IMG/VR virus record: IMGVR_UViG_3300025121_000035
Location: 1 to 64,000 of that record
DNA: 64,000 nt
Origin: a virus
Reading direction: 5' to 3' (one strand)
Part shown: piece by piece, positions 19,293-29,130 of the stretch
Layout: every line of letters begins with the position of its first letter
Position numbering within the stretch: position 1 is the stretch's first letter
Notes under the pieces: model-generated
The model's input: only the letters and a program-made list of their open reading frames with translations
Told to the model about the DNA's origin: nothing
The model's database searches: none
Position numbers and translations under genes: made by a program

Positions 19293-19712
19293 ATGAAACT
19301 TAAAAAATATACAGATTTCCTTGTAACAGAAGCATTAGATATCGAAGAATTAAAATCAAGTCTTAAAGATGATTATATAGAAATTAAAAAAGATTTAATT
19401 GACTTAATAGATGCATCATTAAAAGAAAGTAAAAATGATACTTATAATATGATAGATGTTAATAATTTTATTAATGATTATATTTCAGGTGGAAAAGAAT
19501 CTAAAATGATTGATGATCTTGTTGAAGATAATTCTATATTTAATTTTTATCTTAAAAATCAATCCGATATTGATTATTTATTAAATCAAAGTTTATATAT
19601 GCAAAAACCACCAATAGAAAATGATGTTTATAGTTTATATGATTTTGTGATTGATGGAACTAAACAAGCTATATTAACAATTCTTAAATATATTAAAAAA
19701 GATTTAAAATAA
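19293..19712 (+). CDS. Possible capsid-targeted protein, MKLKKYTDF leader
   Basis: The 139-residue, mostly helical acidic protein starts MKLKKYTDFLVTEA, which has the same basic-aromatic-acidic layout and a V-T-E cleavage-like triplet. The rest (EELKSSLKDDY, KESKNDTYNMIDV) is unrecognised. It ends one nucleotide before the convergent baseplate operon. Leader assignment is weaker than for the MKTFKQYNES members. Confidence 0.5.
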   Translation: MKLKKYTDFLVTEALDIEELKSSLKDDYIEIKKDLIDLIDASLKESKNDTYNMIDVNNFINDYISGGKESKMIDDLVEDNSIFNFYLKNQSDIDYLLNQSLYMQKPPIENDVYSLYDFVIDGTKQAILTILKYIKKDLK

Positions 19713-19713
19713 T

Positions 19714-19965
19714 TTAAATTTTGTAAGTACCATAATTTTCATTATTTTTTTCATCACTAATATTAGATATTCTTTCTTTTACGATAGAAGATTCTAATAT
19801 ATCTTCTCTATTTCTTTTTTGTGCAGTATATTCTTTTTTACTAGATAAAATTTTTCTTTTTCTATTAGGTTTAATATATTCTTCGATAACTTTTTCAGTT
19901 TTATCTTTAATCATTTTAGACTCATTTATATCTTGACTATTTTGTGTTTTATTTAGGTTTGGCAT
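19714..19965 (-). CDS. Small basic protein downstream of the baseplate spike gene
   Basis: The 83-residue, highly charged product (RKRKILSSKKEYTAQKRNR in the middle) has no hydrophobic core and is probably disordered. It overlaps the spike gene's stop region by 17 nt and is the last gene of the leftward baseplate operon. It could be an assembly factor or virion component. Confidence 0.45.
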   Translation of the reverse strand: MPNLNKTQNSQDINESKMIKDKTEKVIEEYIKPNRKRKILSSKKEYTAQKRNREDILESSIVKERISNISDEKNNENYGTYKI

Positions 19966-20803
19966 TTTGAATTATTTCTTTTTCGTTTTGTTGTTTATCT
20001 ATAATATTTTGTTTTGTTTCTTTACTTATAACATTAGAATCTTCAATATTAACACTTTCTCCTGTATTATCAACAGTACTTAATATATTAGTATCATCAT
20101 GTTCGACTTCTGTTGTAATAGAATCTCGTTCTAATTTAGTTACACTATCATTATCAACTATATTAACATGTTTAGATTTAAATGTACTAGATATAGATTT
20201 ATATTCAGTTATAAGAGCATCTATTTCTGGTTTTAAAATAGGTGCAGCCATATTACCAACTAACGAAGTTGGAATTAATAATTTATCCATAAATTTATCA
20301 AACCATTTAAAAAAAGAAGTTCCTAATACTGCTTCTTGTGTTGCACCATCAGTTCCTAAATTAAGAACTTGATTATTATCTTTTAATTCTAAATTAATAC
20401 CTTCACTTTTAACCATTATTTTATTAAGTAAAAAATCTAATGTAATTCCTTTATGTGCATCTGCATACATTCTTGTTCTATGATCAAATGTTAATGCTAT
20501 GAAATCAGAATAATCTTCATCTGATAAACTTTCTAACATATCTTGTAAATTTAAATTATATTTATCACTATATACATAACAAGGATGATATATATTTCCA
20601 TCAAAAAATACATTAACCATTTTTCCAGGATTAGGTATACTAAAAGATTTACCGTCTGGTGTTAAATATGGTGTTGCCCAAGGTATATGTTCTGTTGGAA
20701 TATCTTGAAATACATTTTGTACTCTAACTTTAATTCTACCTAATCTTCTAGGATCATTTATATTCTCTACAAATCCCACATATGTTTTACTTATATCAAT
20801 CAT
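19949..20803 (-). CDS. Baseplate central spike protein with gp5/VgrG-type OB fold
   Basis: Residues 1-90 of this 284-residue protein match the OB-fold domain of T4 gp5 and related V/VgrG spikes: YVGFVENINDPRRLGRIKVRVQ, then WATPY, then a P-G-K/V-x-V-F-F-D-G strand and the YHPCYVY closing strand. The middle (LTFDHRTRMYADAHKGITLD, LNLGTDGATQEAVLG) is like the connector before the spike helix in gp5. No lysozyme domain is inserted and the C-terminus is low-complexity, so the needle tip is probably supplied by another protein. Confidence 0.8.
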   Translation of the reverse strand: MIDISKTYVGFVENINDPRRLGRIKVRVQNVFQDIPTEHIPWATPYLTPDGKSFSIPNPGKMVNVFFDGNIYHPCYVYSDKYNLNLQDMLESLSDEDYSDFIALTFDHRTRMYADAHKGITLDFLLNKIMVKSEGINLELKDNNQVLNLGTDGATQEAVLGTSFFKWFDKFMDKLLIPTSLVGNMAAPILKPEIDALITEYKSISSTFKSKHVNIVDNDSVTKLERDSITTEVEHDDTNILSTVDNTGESVNIEDSNVISKETKQNIIDKQQNEKEIIQNAKPK

Positions 20804-20812
20804 TTAATAGTT

Positions 20813-23083
20813 TTATTTCTTCTTATAGATATTTCCAGTAGGTTGTTTATCATTATCGTTTTTATTTCCATATAAACTACCTGTTGGTTTTTTATCTGTT
20901 GCTTTTTCTGTATCTTCTTCTTTTACTTTATAAACATCACCATTTGGTATTTTTTCATTATAATTACCTGGTTCTTGTAAATCACCATTCGGATATTTTT
21001 TATTATATTGACCGTCAGTTTGAACATCTCCCTTTGGTTGTTTTTCAATATCTATACCTTTTGTATATAATTTTCCCTTTGGGTATTTTTTATTATATTG
21101 ACCGTCAGATTGAACATCACCGTTTGGAAATTTAGTATTATATTGTCCATCAGCTTGTAAATCACCTATTGGGTATTTTAAATTATATTGACCGTCAGAT
21201 TGAACATCACCATCTGGTAATTTTAAATTATACGTACCATCAGCTTGTAAATCTCCATCCGGAAATTTTAAATTATATTGACCATCATCTTGTAGATCAC
21301 CATCTGGTAATTTAATATTGTATGTTCCATCGTCCTGTAAATCTCCATCAGGTTTTTTATAATGATATGTTCCATCGTCTTGTAAATCTCCATCCGGAAA
21401 TTTTAAATTATATTGACCATCATCTTGTAGATCACCGTCAGGAAACTTTTGATTATATTGACCATCAGCGTGTAAATCAGTTGGGTATTCACTAACATAT
21501 GGTGGTCCACCACCTATTCCATCACTTGTTAAATCTTGTTGGAAACTACCATCAGCATTTAAAACAGAACTTAAATATCTATTTCTATCTGTTGGGTATT
21601 TTTCGTTATAAGTTCCATCAGTTTGTAAATCTCCATCAGGGTATTTTTTGTTATAAGTTACATTATCACTGCCACTATTTATATCACTACCTAATCCATG
21701 AGATGCATTAATTTCGGGTGTTCTATTTCTATCAAATATCTTATCATCTAAAAAATCATTAATAAAACCGCTAGCGTTATCTATTTTATCAGCAATGGTA
21801 TCATAATATACATTTATCTTAGTAAGAGTTATACCAAATCTTTCACCTGATGTATTCTGAATATCCCCTATAAATTGACCTACTTCGTTAGATAATTTAT
21901 TAATAAGTACCGCCCTAATTTCAGATGTTTCATTTTGTAATAATTTTTTAGTATTACTAATTTTATTACTAACAAATTTTTGAAATCTACTATTTCTACT
22001 AGTTCTTTCTCTTGTGTTATTTATTGGTGGTTCTGTAATTGTAAAATCGTTTGTAGCTAAATCATTTCTTTCTCTAAAATCAATTATTTTACCATTTTTA
22101 ATAAGATAAGGTGCAATTGCTTTACTAATTGATTTAAAATTAATAGTAAAAGTATTTTTAGCGGGTGTAGAAACAATAGGTGTACCCCAACCATTTACAG
22201 TCATATTATCAGTTATAGACTTTGTTTCAAAAAAATTAAATTGACAATCATGAAAAGTATAAATTATTTTAGAACTAGTATCAATTTCGTTATTACCAGT
22301 AGTTGTATTTATTTCACTTTCAAATTGTAATCTTGGAGTTTTAAAATTTCTTATATCTTTAATTGTTATTTGGAAATTAAATCTTAATAAGTTTTCAGGA
22401 ATAAGACATCTTTGAGTATCATAAGAAAATATTAAATTATTATATAATTCAGCTAAATAATGTGATATTAAAGTAATATCCTCTGATAATATAAATGTTA
22501 TTTTATCTTCTGGATAATTTATAATTTTTTTATTTACTATATCTAATCCTGAAATAGATTCTATATAATGTCTTTTTAATCCACTACTATCAGAATGGGA
22601 TTCACTTGGAAATATTTTAAATAATATATTTAAAAATTCTTCATATATATTTTGTTGGAATCTTTCATTTAATTCTGGAATATAACTATAATAATTTGTT
22701 ATGAAATTTCGTAAACCATAATCATTAGATGTAAATAAAGGGCTTTCGTTTTTTATTAATTTAATATCAAATATTAAAAATGTAGGATCTTCATAATCAT
22801 CAGTATTATTACTATTATAACCATATAGTGCTTTTTTAAATTGATTTGATGGATTATCAAACATACCACCTTCTAAATTTGGTACAGCACCACTAGTTTC
22901 ACTAAATCCGGTTTCGTGTTTTTTAACTCTATTTAAAAATTCATCAGGTCCACCATGTTTTTCTAAATAACTAGAATAACCTTTAATATAGGTAGGTACT
23001 GTTATAGAATTATCTCTATCTGATCCTACTAAATTATTAGGATCAAACGATGCTACATTTTTTTTAAATAAATCTAATGCCAT
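20813..23083 (-). CDS. Baseplate/tail-tube-like protein with 15-residue C-terminal repeats
   Basis: In this 756-residue protein, residues 90-340 look like a tail-tube-type structural domain: FQITIKDIRNF, then YTFHDCQFNFFETKSI and FTINFKSISK, the strand order of gp19-like proteins; the match is by pattern only. From about residue 480 to the end runs a tandem array of 15-residue units of the form YNxKxPDGDLQxDGQ, around a dozen copies, the last ones degenerate. It lies in the baseplate operon between spike and hub. The repeats might form a fibrous tail or an extensible linker. Confidence 0.6.
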   Translation of the reverse strand: MALDLFKKNVASFDPNNLVGSDRDNSITVPTYIKGYSSYLEKHGGPDEFLNRVKKHETGFSETSGAVPNLEGGMFDNPSNQFKKALYGYNSNNTDDYEDPTFLIFDIKLIKNESPLFTSNDYGLRNFITNYYSYIPELNERFQQNIYEEFLNILFKIFPSESHSDSSGLKRHYIESISGLDIVNKKIINYPEDKITFILSEDITLISHYLAELYNNLIFSYDTQRCLIPENLLRFNFQITIKDIRNFKTPRLQFESEINTTTGNNEIDTSSKIIYTFHDCQFNFFETKSITDNMTVNGWGTPIVSTPAKNTFTINFKSISKAIAPYLIKNGKIIDFRERNDLATNDFTITEPPINNTRERTSRNSRFQKFVSNKISNTKKLLQNETSEIRAVLINKLSNEVGQFIGDIQNTSGERFGITLTKINVYYDTIADKIDNASGFINDFLDDKIFDRNRTPEINASHGLGSDINSGSDNVTYNKKYPDGDLQTDGTYNEKYPTDRNRYLSSVLNADGSFQQDLTSDGIGGGPPYVSEYPTDLHADGQYNQKFPDGDLQDDGQYNLKFPDGDLQDDGTYHYKKPDGDLQDDGTYNIKLPDGDLQDDGQYNLKFPDGDLQADGTYNLKLPDGDVQSDGQYNLKYPIGDLQADGQYNTKFPNGDVQSDGQYNKKYPKGKLYTKGIDIEKQPKGDVQTDGQYNKKYPNGDLQEPGNYNEKIPNGDVYKVKEEDTEKATDKKPTGSLYGNKNDNDKQPTGNIYKKK
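20816..21660 (-). repeat. 45-bp in-frame tandem repeats coding for PDGDLQ units
   Basis: These DNA repeats encode the YNxKxPDGDLQxDGQ units of the 756-residue baseplate-region protein. The period is exactly 45 bp over the best-conserved part (about 21100-21470), with divergence mostly at third codon positions and in the variable residues. The region should be prone to copy-number change by recombination. Confidence 0.8.
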
Positions 23084-23087
23084 TTTT

Positions 23088-23145
23088 ATTTGTATATTTT
23101 ATTTGTATATTTTATTTGTATATTTTATTTATATATTTATATATT
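23088..23145 (-). repeat. Short tandem repeat in a promoter region
   Basis: The plus strand carries TTTTATTTGTATA in three tandem 13-bp copies followed by a decayed fourth and fifth. It lies between the hub gene and the repeat-containing baseplate gene, directly upstream of the latter. Multiple copies of a promoter-like box or a simple slippage product are both possible. Confidence 0.5.
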
Positions 23146-23147
23146 TA

Positions 23148-24548
23148 TTATATCTTATTGAAATCTTCATCATTAAAACCTAATTCTCTTTTTACTAATG
23201 TTATATCTTGTGAAAATCCTCCTATTCTATTAAAATTATAATTAATAGCTGTTATTAACCATTCACCAGTTAATCTTTGATTTAATCTTTTTTCATCATA
23301 ATCAATATTTTGAGGATTTTTAATAGTATCTTCATTTACTACAACTGGTTTATCATCATCATGTAATTCACTTAATTTATAAAATTTTATCATAATTTTT
23401 TGAAAACGATATAAATTAAAATTCATTAATTTTAATGATATTTTAATTTTTACTTTTTGTAAAAAATTAAGATTTTTAGAATTTTGTTGTTCAGCATATA
23501 AGAAATTAGGATGTACATTATCTGTATCTAATCTACCCATAATACCTCGAGTAGTTATATTATTTAAATCAACTAATTCATTTATATTACCTTTTAATAT
23601 TATTTGATTACCATTAGAACTAGTAGTTGATATTGTTTCTAATTTAAATTTATAAAATGTATTATTATTCATATCATAATATGATATAAACGTAGCATAT
23701 CCAATTTGTAAATTAACTTTTGTAGAACTATTAATCAAATTATATTTATTTATATACAAATTACTATTTGATTTATCTGGATGATCAGTTAATATTAAAT
23801 TAGATAATGGTTCATTATCACCTTTAATTATATTTGATGACGCCATAACACCTGTTTGTTCTGATATATCTTCATTTAATGCTGTTTCTATATCTACATA
23901 ATTTAAGTTATAATAAAAATCAACATAAGCATACATAAAACTTTCATCACTTTTGTAAGAATATTGAACTATTTCTTGCACAAATTCTAATGTTGGTGAA
24001 GAACCATTTATCCATACCATTTCATCATTTGTATCATTAATATTACTAGCAAACCCTAATTCACAATCAATTGATATTTTTTTTAAAACAGTATAACTTG
24101 TTCCTTTATAACTAATAAATGGTGTAAAATATAATGGATTAACATTTAATATACCTATTAATACATAAGTTAATTCTTGATTATCATCGCTTTTATTTTT
24201 ATTAACATTAAATTCAATTATTTTAAAGTCCATTCTAACAGGCATTAATATTTCACTATTTGATTGAATAAATATACTTAATATCTCATTATCTGTTGGA
24301 AATAAAGGATCTATTAATCTAAAAGTTGGATCTTTAAAATGTACTTCTACTTTAGGTAAAAAATGATTATTATATAATATTATTTTTATTGTATCATTTG
24401 TTTGTATAACTATATTTCCTATTTGTAAATAAGGGTATAATCCTAATGTTTCAGCATACTCATCAGCACCTGAATCTTGTAAAGTTTCATCATAATCAAT
24501 AGATAATTCTTTTAATACTATTGTTGGTCTTGTTATAACTTCAATCAT
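23148..24548 (-). CDS. Baseplate hub protein (gp27/gpD-like)
   Basis: The 466-residue protein ends with the closing pattern of phage hub proteins: GEWLITAINYNFNRIGGFSQDITLVKRELG, in which a Trp strand and a histidine/asparagine strand finish the tube-like domain. It precedes the spike gene in the same operon, the order expected for gp27 and gp5, which form one complex at the tail tip. The N-terminal half (YLQIGNIVIQTNDTIKIILYN) has the first tube-domain strands. The match is by pattern; overall identity to T4 gp27 would be low. Confidence 0.6.
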   Translation of the reverse strand: MIEVITRPTIVLKELSIDYDETLQDSGADEYAETLGLYPYLQIGNIVIQTNDTIKIILYNNHFLPKVEVHFKDPTFRLIDPLFPTDNEILSIFIQSNSEILMPVRMDFKIIEFNVNKNKSDDNQELTYVLIGILNVNPLYFTPFISYKGTSYTVLKKISIDCELGFASNINDTNDEMVWINGSSPTLEFVQEIVQYSYKSDESFMYAYVDFYYNLNYVDIETALNEDISEQTGVMASSNIIKGDNEPLSNLILTDHPDKSNSNLYINKYNLINSSTKVNLQIGYATFISYYDMNNNTFYKFKLETISTTSSNGNQIILKGNINELVDLNNITTRGIMGRLDTDNVHPNFLYAEQQNSKNLNFLQKVKIKISLKLMNFNLYRFQKIMIKFYKLSELHDDDKPVVVNEDTIKNPQNIDYDEKRLNQRLTGEWLITAINYNFNRIGGFSQDITLVKRELGFNDEDFNKI

Positions 24549-25010
24549 TTATCTAAATTTATTTATAATAGTTATTTTCTTTTTATCATAATTGATATCT
24601 ATTTGCTTTAAATTATCTGGCTTAATAGTTGGGGGAGAACCTATTCTATTAACATCTTTTTTAGTGTTTTTCTTTTTATTCATATTTAATATTTGATCTT
24701 TATTAGAAAAATCTTCTGGATCAGATTGATATAATAAACCATAATTATCTAAATTCTTATAATAATATATTATATTACCTATTTTTATTGAAAATGGATT
24801 AATAATACCATTTAATGTCATTAATTCTTCAACTAAATCTGAATTACCATGTAAATATCTACAAACTAAATCTATACGACCTTCGTATTCATCTGTAACA
24901 ACAAAAATACCTATATCAGTTGTTATAAATCTATTTACTAATGTTCTTTTAAATAAATCATAAAACCCATTTTTTTCTATGTTTAATTTAATAAAGGAAT
25001 ATATATTCAT
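24549..25010 (-). CDS. Baseplate wedge-like protein with LysM-like domain (gp53/gpX type)
   Basis: Residues 38-105 of this 153-residue protein read VTDEYEGRIDLVCRYLHGNSDL...LNGIINPFSIKIGNIIYYY, the length and hydrophobic spacing of a LysM-like module in tail proteins such as gpX and T4 gp53. The C-terminal 50 residues are basic and probably flexible. The gene abuts the hub gene and overlaps the upstream gene by one base, consistent with one assembly operon. Confidence 0.55.
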   Translation of the reverse strand: MNIYSFIKLNIEKNGFYDLFKRTLVNRFITTDIGIFVVTDEYEGRIDLVCRYLHGNSDLVEELMTLNGIINPFSIKIGNIIYYYKNLDNYGLLYQSDPEDFSNKDQILNMNKKKNTKKDVNRIGSPPTIKPDNLKQIDINYDKKKITIINKFR

Positions 25011-26479
25011 TATGAATTTTCTAATTTTTTATATACTCGTTTGTAATTTACTCCAAACATATCATATATTTCATTCTTACCCATACTTCTACCTTGTCTC
25101 ATTTCTACTGTAACATCAATAAACTTAGGTATATCATTATACTGCATTTCACCATGATATTTAACAGATACATCACTAACATGAACATTATTCATTGAAA
25201 ATAATGGAGCATATGGATTACCAATAGTTAAATGCCAAGGTGTAGATGCTTCTCCAGTTAACATTGCAATAGAACCTCTTAATGGCCAAACCCATCTTGC
25301 AACAGTAGATGCTAATATTGATTTTAAAATAGTATTATTAACTAAACTATTTAATATTGTACCTTGATCTGGTGGTGAAGGTTTTTTTGTTTCATTTGCT
25401 GCATCTCCTTCTTCAGTTGAAACATCTACTGAATCTTCATCTGAATCTGATATTAATTCTTTTATTTCACCTGCAATAGCACTTATAAATCCTTTAACTA
25501 CATTTCTAATTAAATATACCCAAGCACTTATATTTGTAGGATCATTATTAGCAGTTCTTAATTTTGCAATAAGATCAGAATCTGATTTTCCTATAAAATT
25601 AGTATCCGATGTACCCATTGTTAATAAATTATTTAAAATATCCATAGTAGATACTGTCATATCAATATCACCAATATATTTTTGTTCATATACTGTTTCT
25701 AATTTAAATGTAAAATTTGAACTTAATCCAAAATCTTCAACTTCTCTAGTTATTGATTGTTTTAATACATTAGGATCACCAATAGGTATATTAGTTTTAT
25801 TATAATCTGTTATACCTAATCTATTTAATACACCAAATACAAAACCAATACCCCAACCAGGAATAGGTACTATTTGATCCATATGAATTCCAAAACTTTT
25901 AGAAATCATATCATTTAACATTAAATGTAACATTTTATCTGAACCTTGATTAACCCATACTTCATTAAAATTAAAACTAAGAAAATCATTTTCGTCTTTA
26001 ACCCAACCTATTACTGTTGATATTGGTTCAGCATTTAACAATTGTAAATCTTTAGGTACAACTACACCTTCTGCAAATCTTCTTAATATCATTAAACGAT
26101 TAATAGGATATACACCAATATCTCTTAAATATGAAAAATCTGTACTTTTTAATCTTAATGCAGGTGAATCATTATATATTTTATCTTTACCTGGATTACT
26201 ATTACTTCCACTAAAATCATCTAATAATTGTAAATATGGATTTTTTTTAGTTGCTTTATATGCTTTATTTACATCAGATTGAATATAATTATCTTTAATA
26301 CCACTTGAAGTTACTACATATTCGTTTAATTCAAACTCCTTTGTTTTTTTATTATATTCTCTTCGTTGTTCAACTATTTGGGCTCGATTAGAGTTAGAAC
26401 TAGCTGTTTTAGTAGTTGTATTAACATTATTTTTAATTTTTAAATTAGCTTTAAATAAAAAGCTCATTTCATCAAACAT
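25010..26479 (-). CDS. Baseplate/tail structural protein
   Basis: In this 489-residue protein the C-terminal domain (about residues 395-489) reads PWHLTIGNPYAPLFSMNNVHVSDVSVKYHGE...DIPKFIDVTVEMRQGRSMGKNEIYDMFG, a pattern I associate with tail-tube-cap or tube-initiator proteins of T4-like and jumbo phages. The middle carries GWGIGFVFGVLNRLG, a glycine-rich turn, and an acidic linker near 360. First structural gene of the leftward baseplate operon after a short hypothetical gene. The exact T4 equivalent (gp48 or gp54) is not certain. Confidence 0.5.
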   Translation of the reverse strand: MFDEMSFLFKANLKIKNNVNTTTKTASSNSNRAQIVEQRREYNKKTKEFELNEYVVTSSGIKDNYIQSDVNKAYKATKKNPYLQLLDDFSGSNSNPGKDKIYNDSPALRLKSTDFSYLRDIGVYPINRLMILRRFAEGVVVPKDLQLLNAEPISTVIGWVKDENDFLSFNFNEVWVNQGSDKMLHLMLNDMISKSFGIHMDQIVPIPGWGIGFVFGVLNRLGITDYNKTNIPIGDPNVLKQSITREVEDFGLSSNFTFKLETVYEQKYIGDIDMTVSTMDILNNLLTMGTSDTNFIGKSDSDLIAKLRTANNDPTNISAWVYLIRNVVKGFISAIAGEIKELISDSDEDSVDVSTEEGDAANETKKPSPPDQGTILNSLVNNTILKSILASTVARWVWPLRGSIAMLTGEASTPWHLTIGNPYAPLFSMNNVHVSDVSVKYHGEMQYNDIPKFIDVTVEMRQGRSMGKNEIYDMFGVNYKRVYKKLENS

Positions 26480-26544
26480 ATTGATAGTTATTAGATTTTG
26501 ATTTATATATAAAAAAGATATTTATAATATATATTAAAATATAA

Positions 26545-26946
26545 TTAATAACTTTTTAATATTTGTGATGCATCAAATATATTCATATTAGATAATATTG
26601 ATTGATTAATATTATCATCATCTTTAAATTCATCATAAAATAATAATATATTAAATTTAGTATTAGATGTAAGTATTTTTTTTATTTTAAATACGTCTTC
26701 TATATTAAGAACTTTACTATAAAAATTAGGAATATAATATATATCCTTTCCTTTATCTAAGGATTGAGTTATTTTAGTATAAATTAATAAATTAAAATAT
26801 TCTTTATATTCTAAATAACTTTTAGAAATTTCATATTCATCTAATTGTTGATTTATATCTATAATAATTTTATTTTTTATCCTATTAACTTTTACATATT
26901 TGTCAAAACGTTTTCTATTTTTAGTAAAAACTAAATAAAAGTTCAT
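26545..26946 (-). CDS. Hypothetical protein at the head of the baseplate operon
   Basis: The 133-residue alpha/beta product is unrecognised. It starts at the edge of a 233-nt divergent region (26947-27179) that separates the baseplate genes from the uvsX replication block and holds only A+T-rich DNA with promoter-like TTTTTAATATATA. Confidence 0.5.
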   Translation of the reverse strand: MNFYLVFTKNRKRFDKYVKVNRIKNKIIIDINQQLDEYEISKSYLEYKEYFNLLIYTKITQSLDKGKDIYYIPNFYSKVLNIEDVFKIKKILTSNTKFNILLFYDEFKDDDNINQSILSNMNIFDASQILKSY

Positions 26947-27179
26947 GCATTTATATTTTTTTTATTTATTACATTTTTAATATATATTGAATTATTTGAG
27001 TCGTATTGTAAAAAAAATATAAATCTTTGATTTTTAATATTTCATTCCATATAATAGTAGATTATTATTTAGTTTGATGATGATTAATTTTTTATAATTT
27101 TTAAACTTATTTAAAAATTTAGCATAAAATTAATAATTGAAAAATTTAATTATTTTTTATAAAAACAAATTAAATATGA

Positions 27180-28388
27180 ATGGCAAAAAAGAAATCAACA
27201 TCATCATATTCAATATCTCAACTATCAAGCCTTATTGATAACTTAGGAGAAGAATCTAAAATCATGATTGAAAATGAAGAACATAATGGGACTATTGATA
27301 CTAGTGTTTATATACTTAATGCATTACTTTCTAAAAGTATTTTTGGTGGAGTAGCAGATGATAGAATTACTATTTTCGCAGGTGATCCAAATACTGGTAA
27401 ATCTTATATTATGTATAATATTGCCAGAAATGCACAAAAATCTGGATATTATATTATATTTATTGATACAGAACATTCAATAAATAAAAATACATTATCT
27501 GATTTTGGAATTAAAACTGATAAAGAAAGTCTTAAATTAATAACATCTAACAAAGTAGAAGATTTAAAAATCTTTTTAACTAAATTTTTAGATGAATTAA
27601 AAACTCAAAAAGTTAATGGTATTGAAGTACCTAAAATTATGATACTATTAGATAGTATTGGTCAATTAGCATCTGAAAAAGAAAAACAAGATGCACTAGA
27701 AGGTAAAAATAAAGTTGATATGACTAGAGCTAAATCCATTAAACAATTTTTTAGAATTATTAATTCTGATATGGGATATTTAGGAATTCCTTTGATTGCT
27801 TCTAATCACGTATATGAAGATACTAATTCTTTTTTCCCTACTAAAATTATGAGTGGTGGTAAAGGTGTTGAATATTCAGCATCAACTATTATATTTTTAA
27901 GTACCGCTAAATTAAAAACAGGTCGTGAAGATGATATGGATTTAAATTCAACTGGTTCAATAATTACAGCTCAAGCTAAGAAAAATAGAATGGCAAAACC
28001 TAAAAAAATTAAATTTGAAATTGATCATACTTATGGCACTAATAGATATAAAGGATTAGAATATTTCTGTACTATCGAAAATTTTGATAAAGTTGGTATA
28101 GCAATTGGTAAAAAAGTTATAAAGGAAAACGGTGAAATTGGAATTGAATCAAGTGGAAAAAAATGGTACGTTAAGCATCTTGATAAAACACTTTTTGAAA
28201 AACAATTATATAATAATAAAGTTTTTACACAAGAAGTACTAGAAGCATTAGATCCAATTATCTATAAATATTTTGATTATTCTTCATTCGAAGAAGAACA
28301 AAGTTATATAAATGATATAGATAATGTTGATGATAATATTAATATTGATCCTGATTTCGATGATATTGATAATGATGATTTGTTTTAA
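27180..28388 (+). CDS. uvsX: UvsX-type RecA-family recombinase
   Basis: The 402-residue protein is a strand-exchange ATPase used in recombination-dependent replication and repair. The Walker A motif is GDPNTGKS at residues 68-75, Walker B is IMILLDSIG around 153-161, and DTEHS near 96-100 is the catalytic acidic turn. SNHVYED and MSGGKGVEYSASTI correspond to the DNA-binding loop region. The C-terminus is acidic (DIDNVDDNINIDPDFDD), as in T4 UvsX. It is followed 19 nt later by the gp41 helicase gene, a T4-like replication pairing. The start is the ATG in an A-rich leader without a Shine-Dalgarno sequence. Confidence 0.92.
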   Translation: MAKKKSTSSYSISQLSSLIDNLGEESKIMIENEEHNGTIDTSVYILNALLSKSIFGGVADDRITIFAGDPNTGKSYIMYNIARNAQKSGYYIIFIDTEHSINKNTLSDFGIKTDKESLKLITSNKVEDLKIFLTKFLDELKTQKVNGIEVPKIMILLDSIGQLASEKEKQDALEGKNKVDMTRAKSIKQFFRIINSDMGYLGIPLIASNHVYEDTNSFFPTKIMSGGKGVEYSASTIIFLSTAKLKTGREDDMDLNSTGSIITAQAKKNRMAKPKKIKFEIDHTYGTNRYKGLEYFCTIENFDKVGIAIGKKVIKENGEIGIESSGKKWYVKHLDKTLFEKQLYNNKVFTQEVLEALDPIIYKYFDYSSFEEEQSYINDIDNVDDNINIDPDFDDIDNDDLF

Positions 28389-28407
28389 AAAATTATAAAA
28401 GTAAAAT

Positions 28408-29130
28408 ATGAGTGAAATTGTAAATACAAACTTAGAAAAATTATTTTTTGCTAAAATTTTAGAAGAACCTAGTCAATTTTATAAAGTAGATTCTAACTTT
28501 TTTGAAAATGATCAAATACGATTTATATATGATATTATTAGAAATACTTATATTGAATCTATAGAAAAAATAGTACCTAGTCCAAAACAAATTTGGGCTA
28601 TGATACAATTAAATGATACTAAAAAAATAATAACAAAAGAATCATTTAAAATTCTTTTTAAAGAATCAACACAAGATATATCTGATGAATGGCTAACTAA
28701 AAAATTTAAAGCTTGGAAATCTTCTAAATATACTCGTCAAAAAATTTATGAATCCATTGATATTATAAAAGGAATGGAAGAAATAGATTATGATAATGTA
28801 ATGGATATAGTAAGTAGATTAAAAAATACATTTTCTGAAATTGATTCTATATCTAATGACGATGAAGATTTAGGCGATGATTTTGATAATCCTGAAAGTC
28901 ATAAACAATCTATATCATTAAGAAAAATGTCATCTGGATGGTCTAATATTGATAAAATATTAAATGGTGGTTGGGATAGAGCTACATTTAATGTTATTAT
29001 GGGAGAAACTAATGTCGGAAAATGCCAATCCTTTGATACACAGATAGTTATAAAAAATAAGATATCCAACAAAACACAAAAAATTAAAATAGGTGATTTG
29101 TTTCATTTAATAAAACATAGTAAATCCTAA
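28408..29130 (+). CDS. gp41/DnaB-type replicative helicase, N-terminal extein plus N-intein
   Basis: The 240-residue product has residues 1-205 matching the N-terminal half of a hexameric helicase. It ends exactly inside the Walker A motif: GETNVGK. At Cys206 an intein starts (CQSFDTQIVI...IKIGDLF) and runs only 35 residues to a TAA stop. The other half of the intein and of the helicase is encoded at 30306, beyond a homing-endonuclease gene. Protein trans-splicing would give GETNVGK joined to SMWLQ, restoring GETNVGKS. Without splicing the helicase would have no P-loop, so this is likely a working split intein, not a broken gene. Confidence 0.85.
   Translation: MSEIVNTNLEKLFFAKILEEPSQFYKVDSNFFENDQIRFIYDIIRNTYIESIEKIVPSPKQIWAMIQLNDTKKIITKESFKILFKESTQDISDEWLTKKFKAWKSSKYTRQKIYESIDIIKGMEEIDYDNVMDIVSRLKNTFSEIDSISNDDEDLGDDFDNPESHKQSISLRKMSSGWSNIDKILNGGWDRATFNVIMGETNVGKCQSFDTQIVIKNKISNKTQKIKIGDLFHLIKHSKS

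Noticed and set aside
20884-21135. Plus-strand ORFs inside the baseplate repeat gene
   Set aside because: They are antisense shadows of the repeat array with Tyr/Leu/His-rich low-complexity products.
20816-21660. CRISPR array
   Set aside because: The regular 45-bp units have no unique spacers and are translated in frame as a protein repeat.
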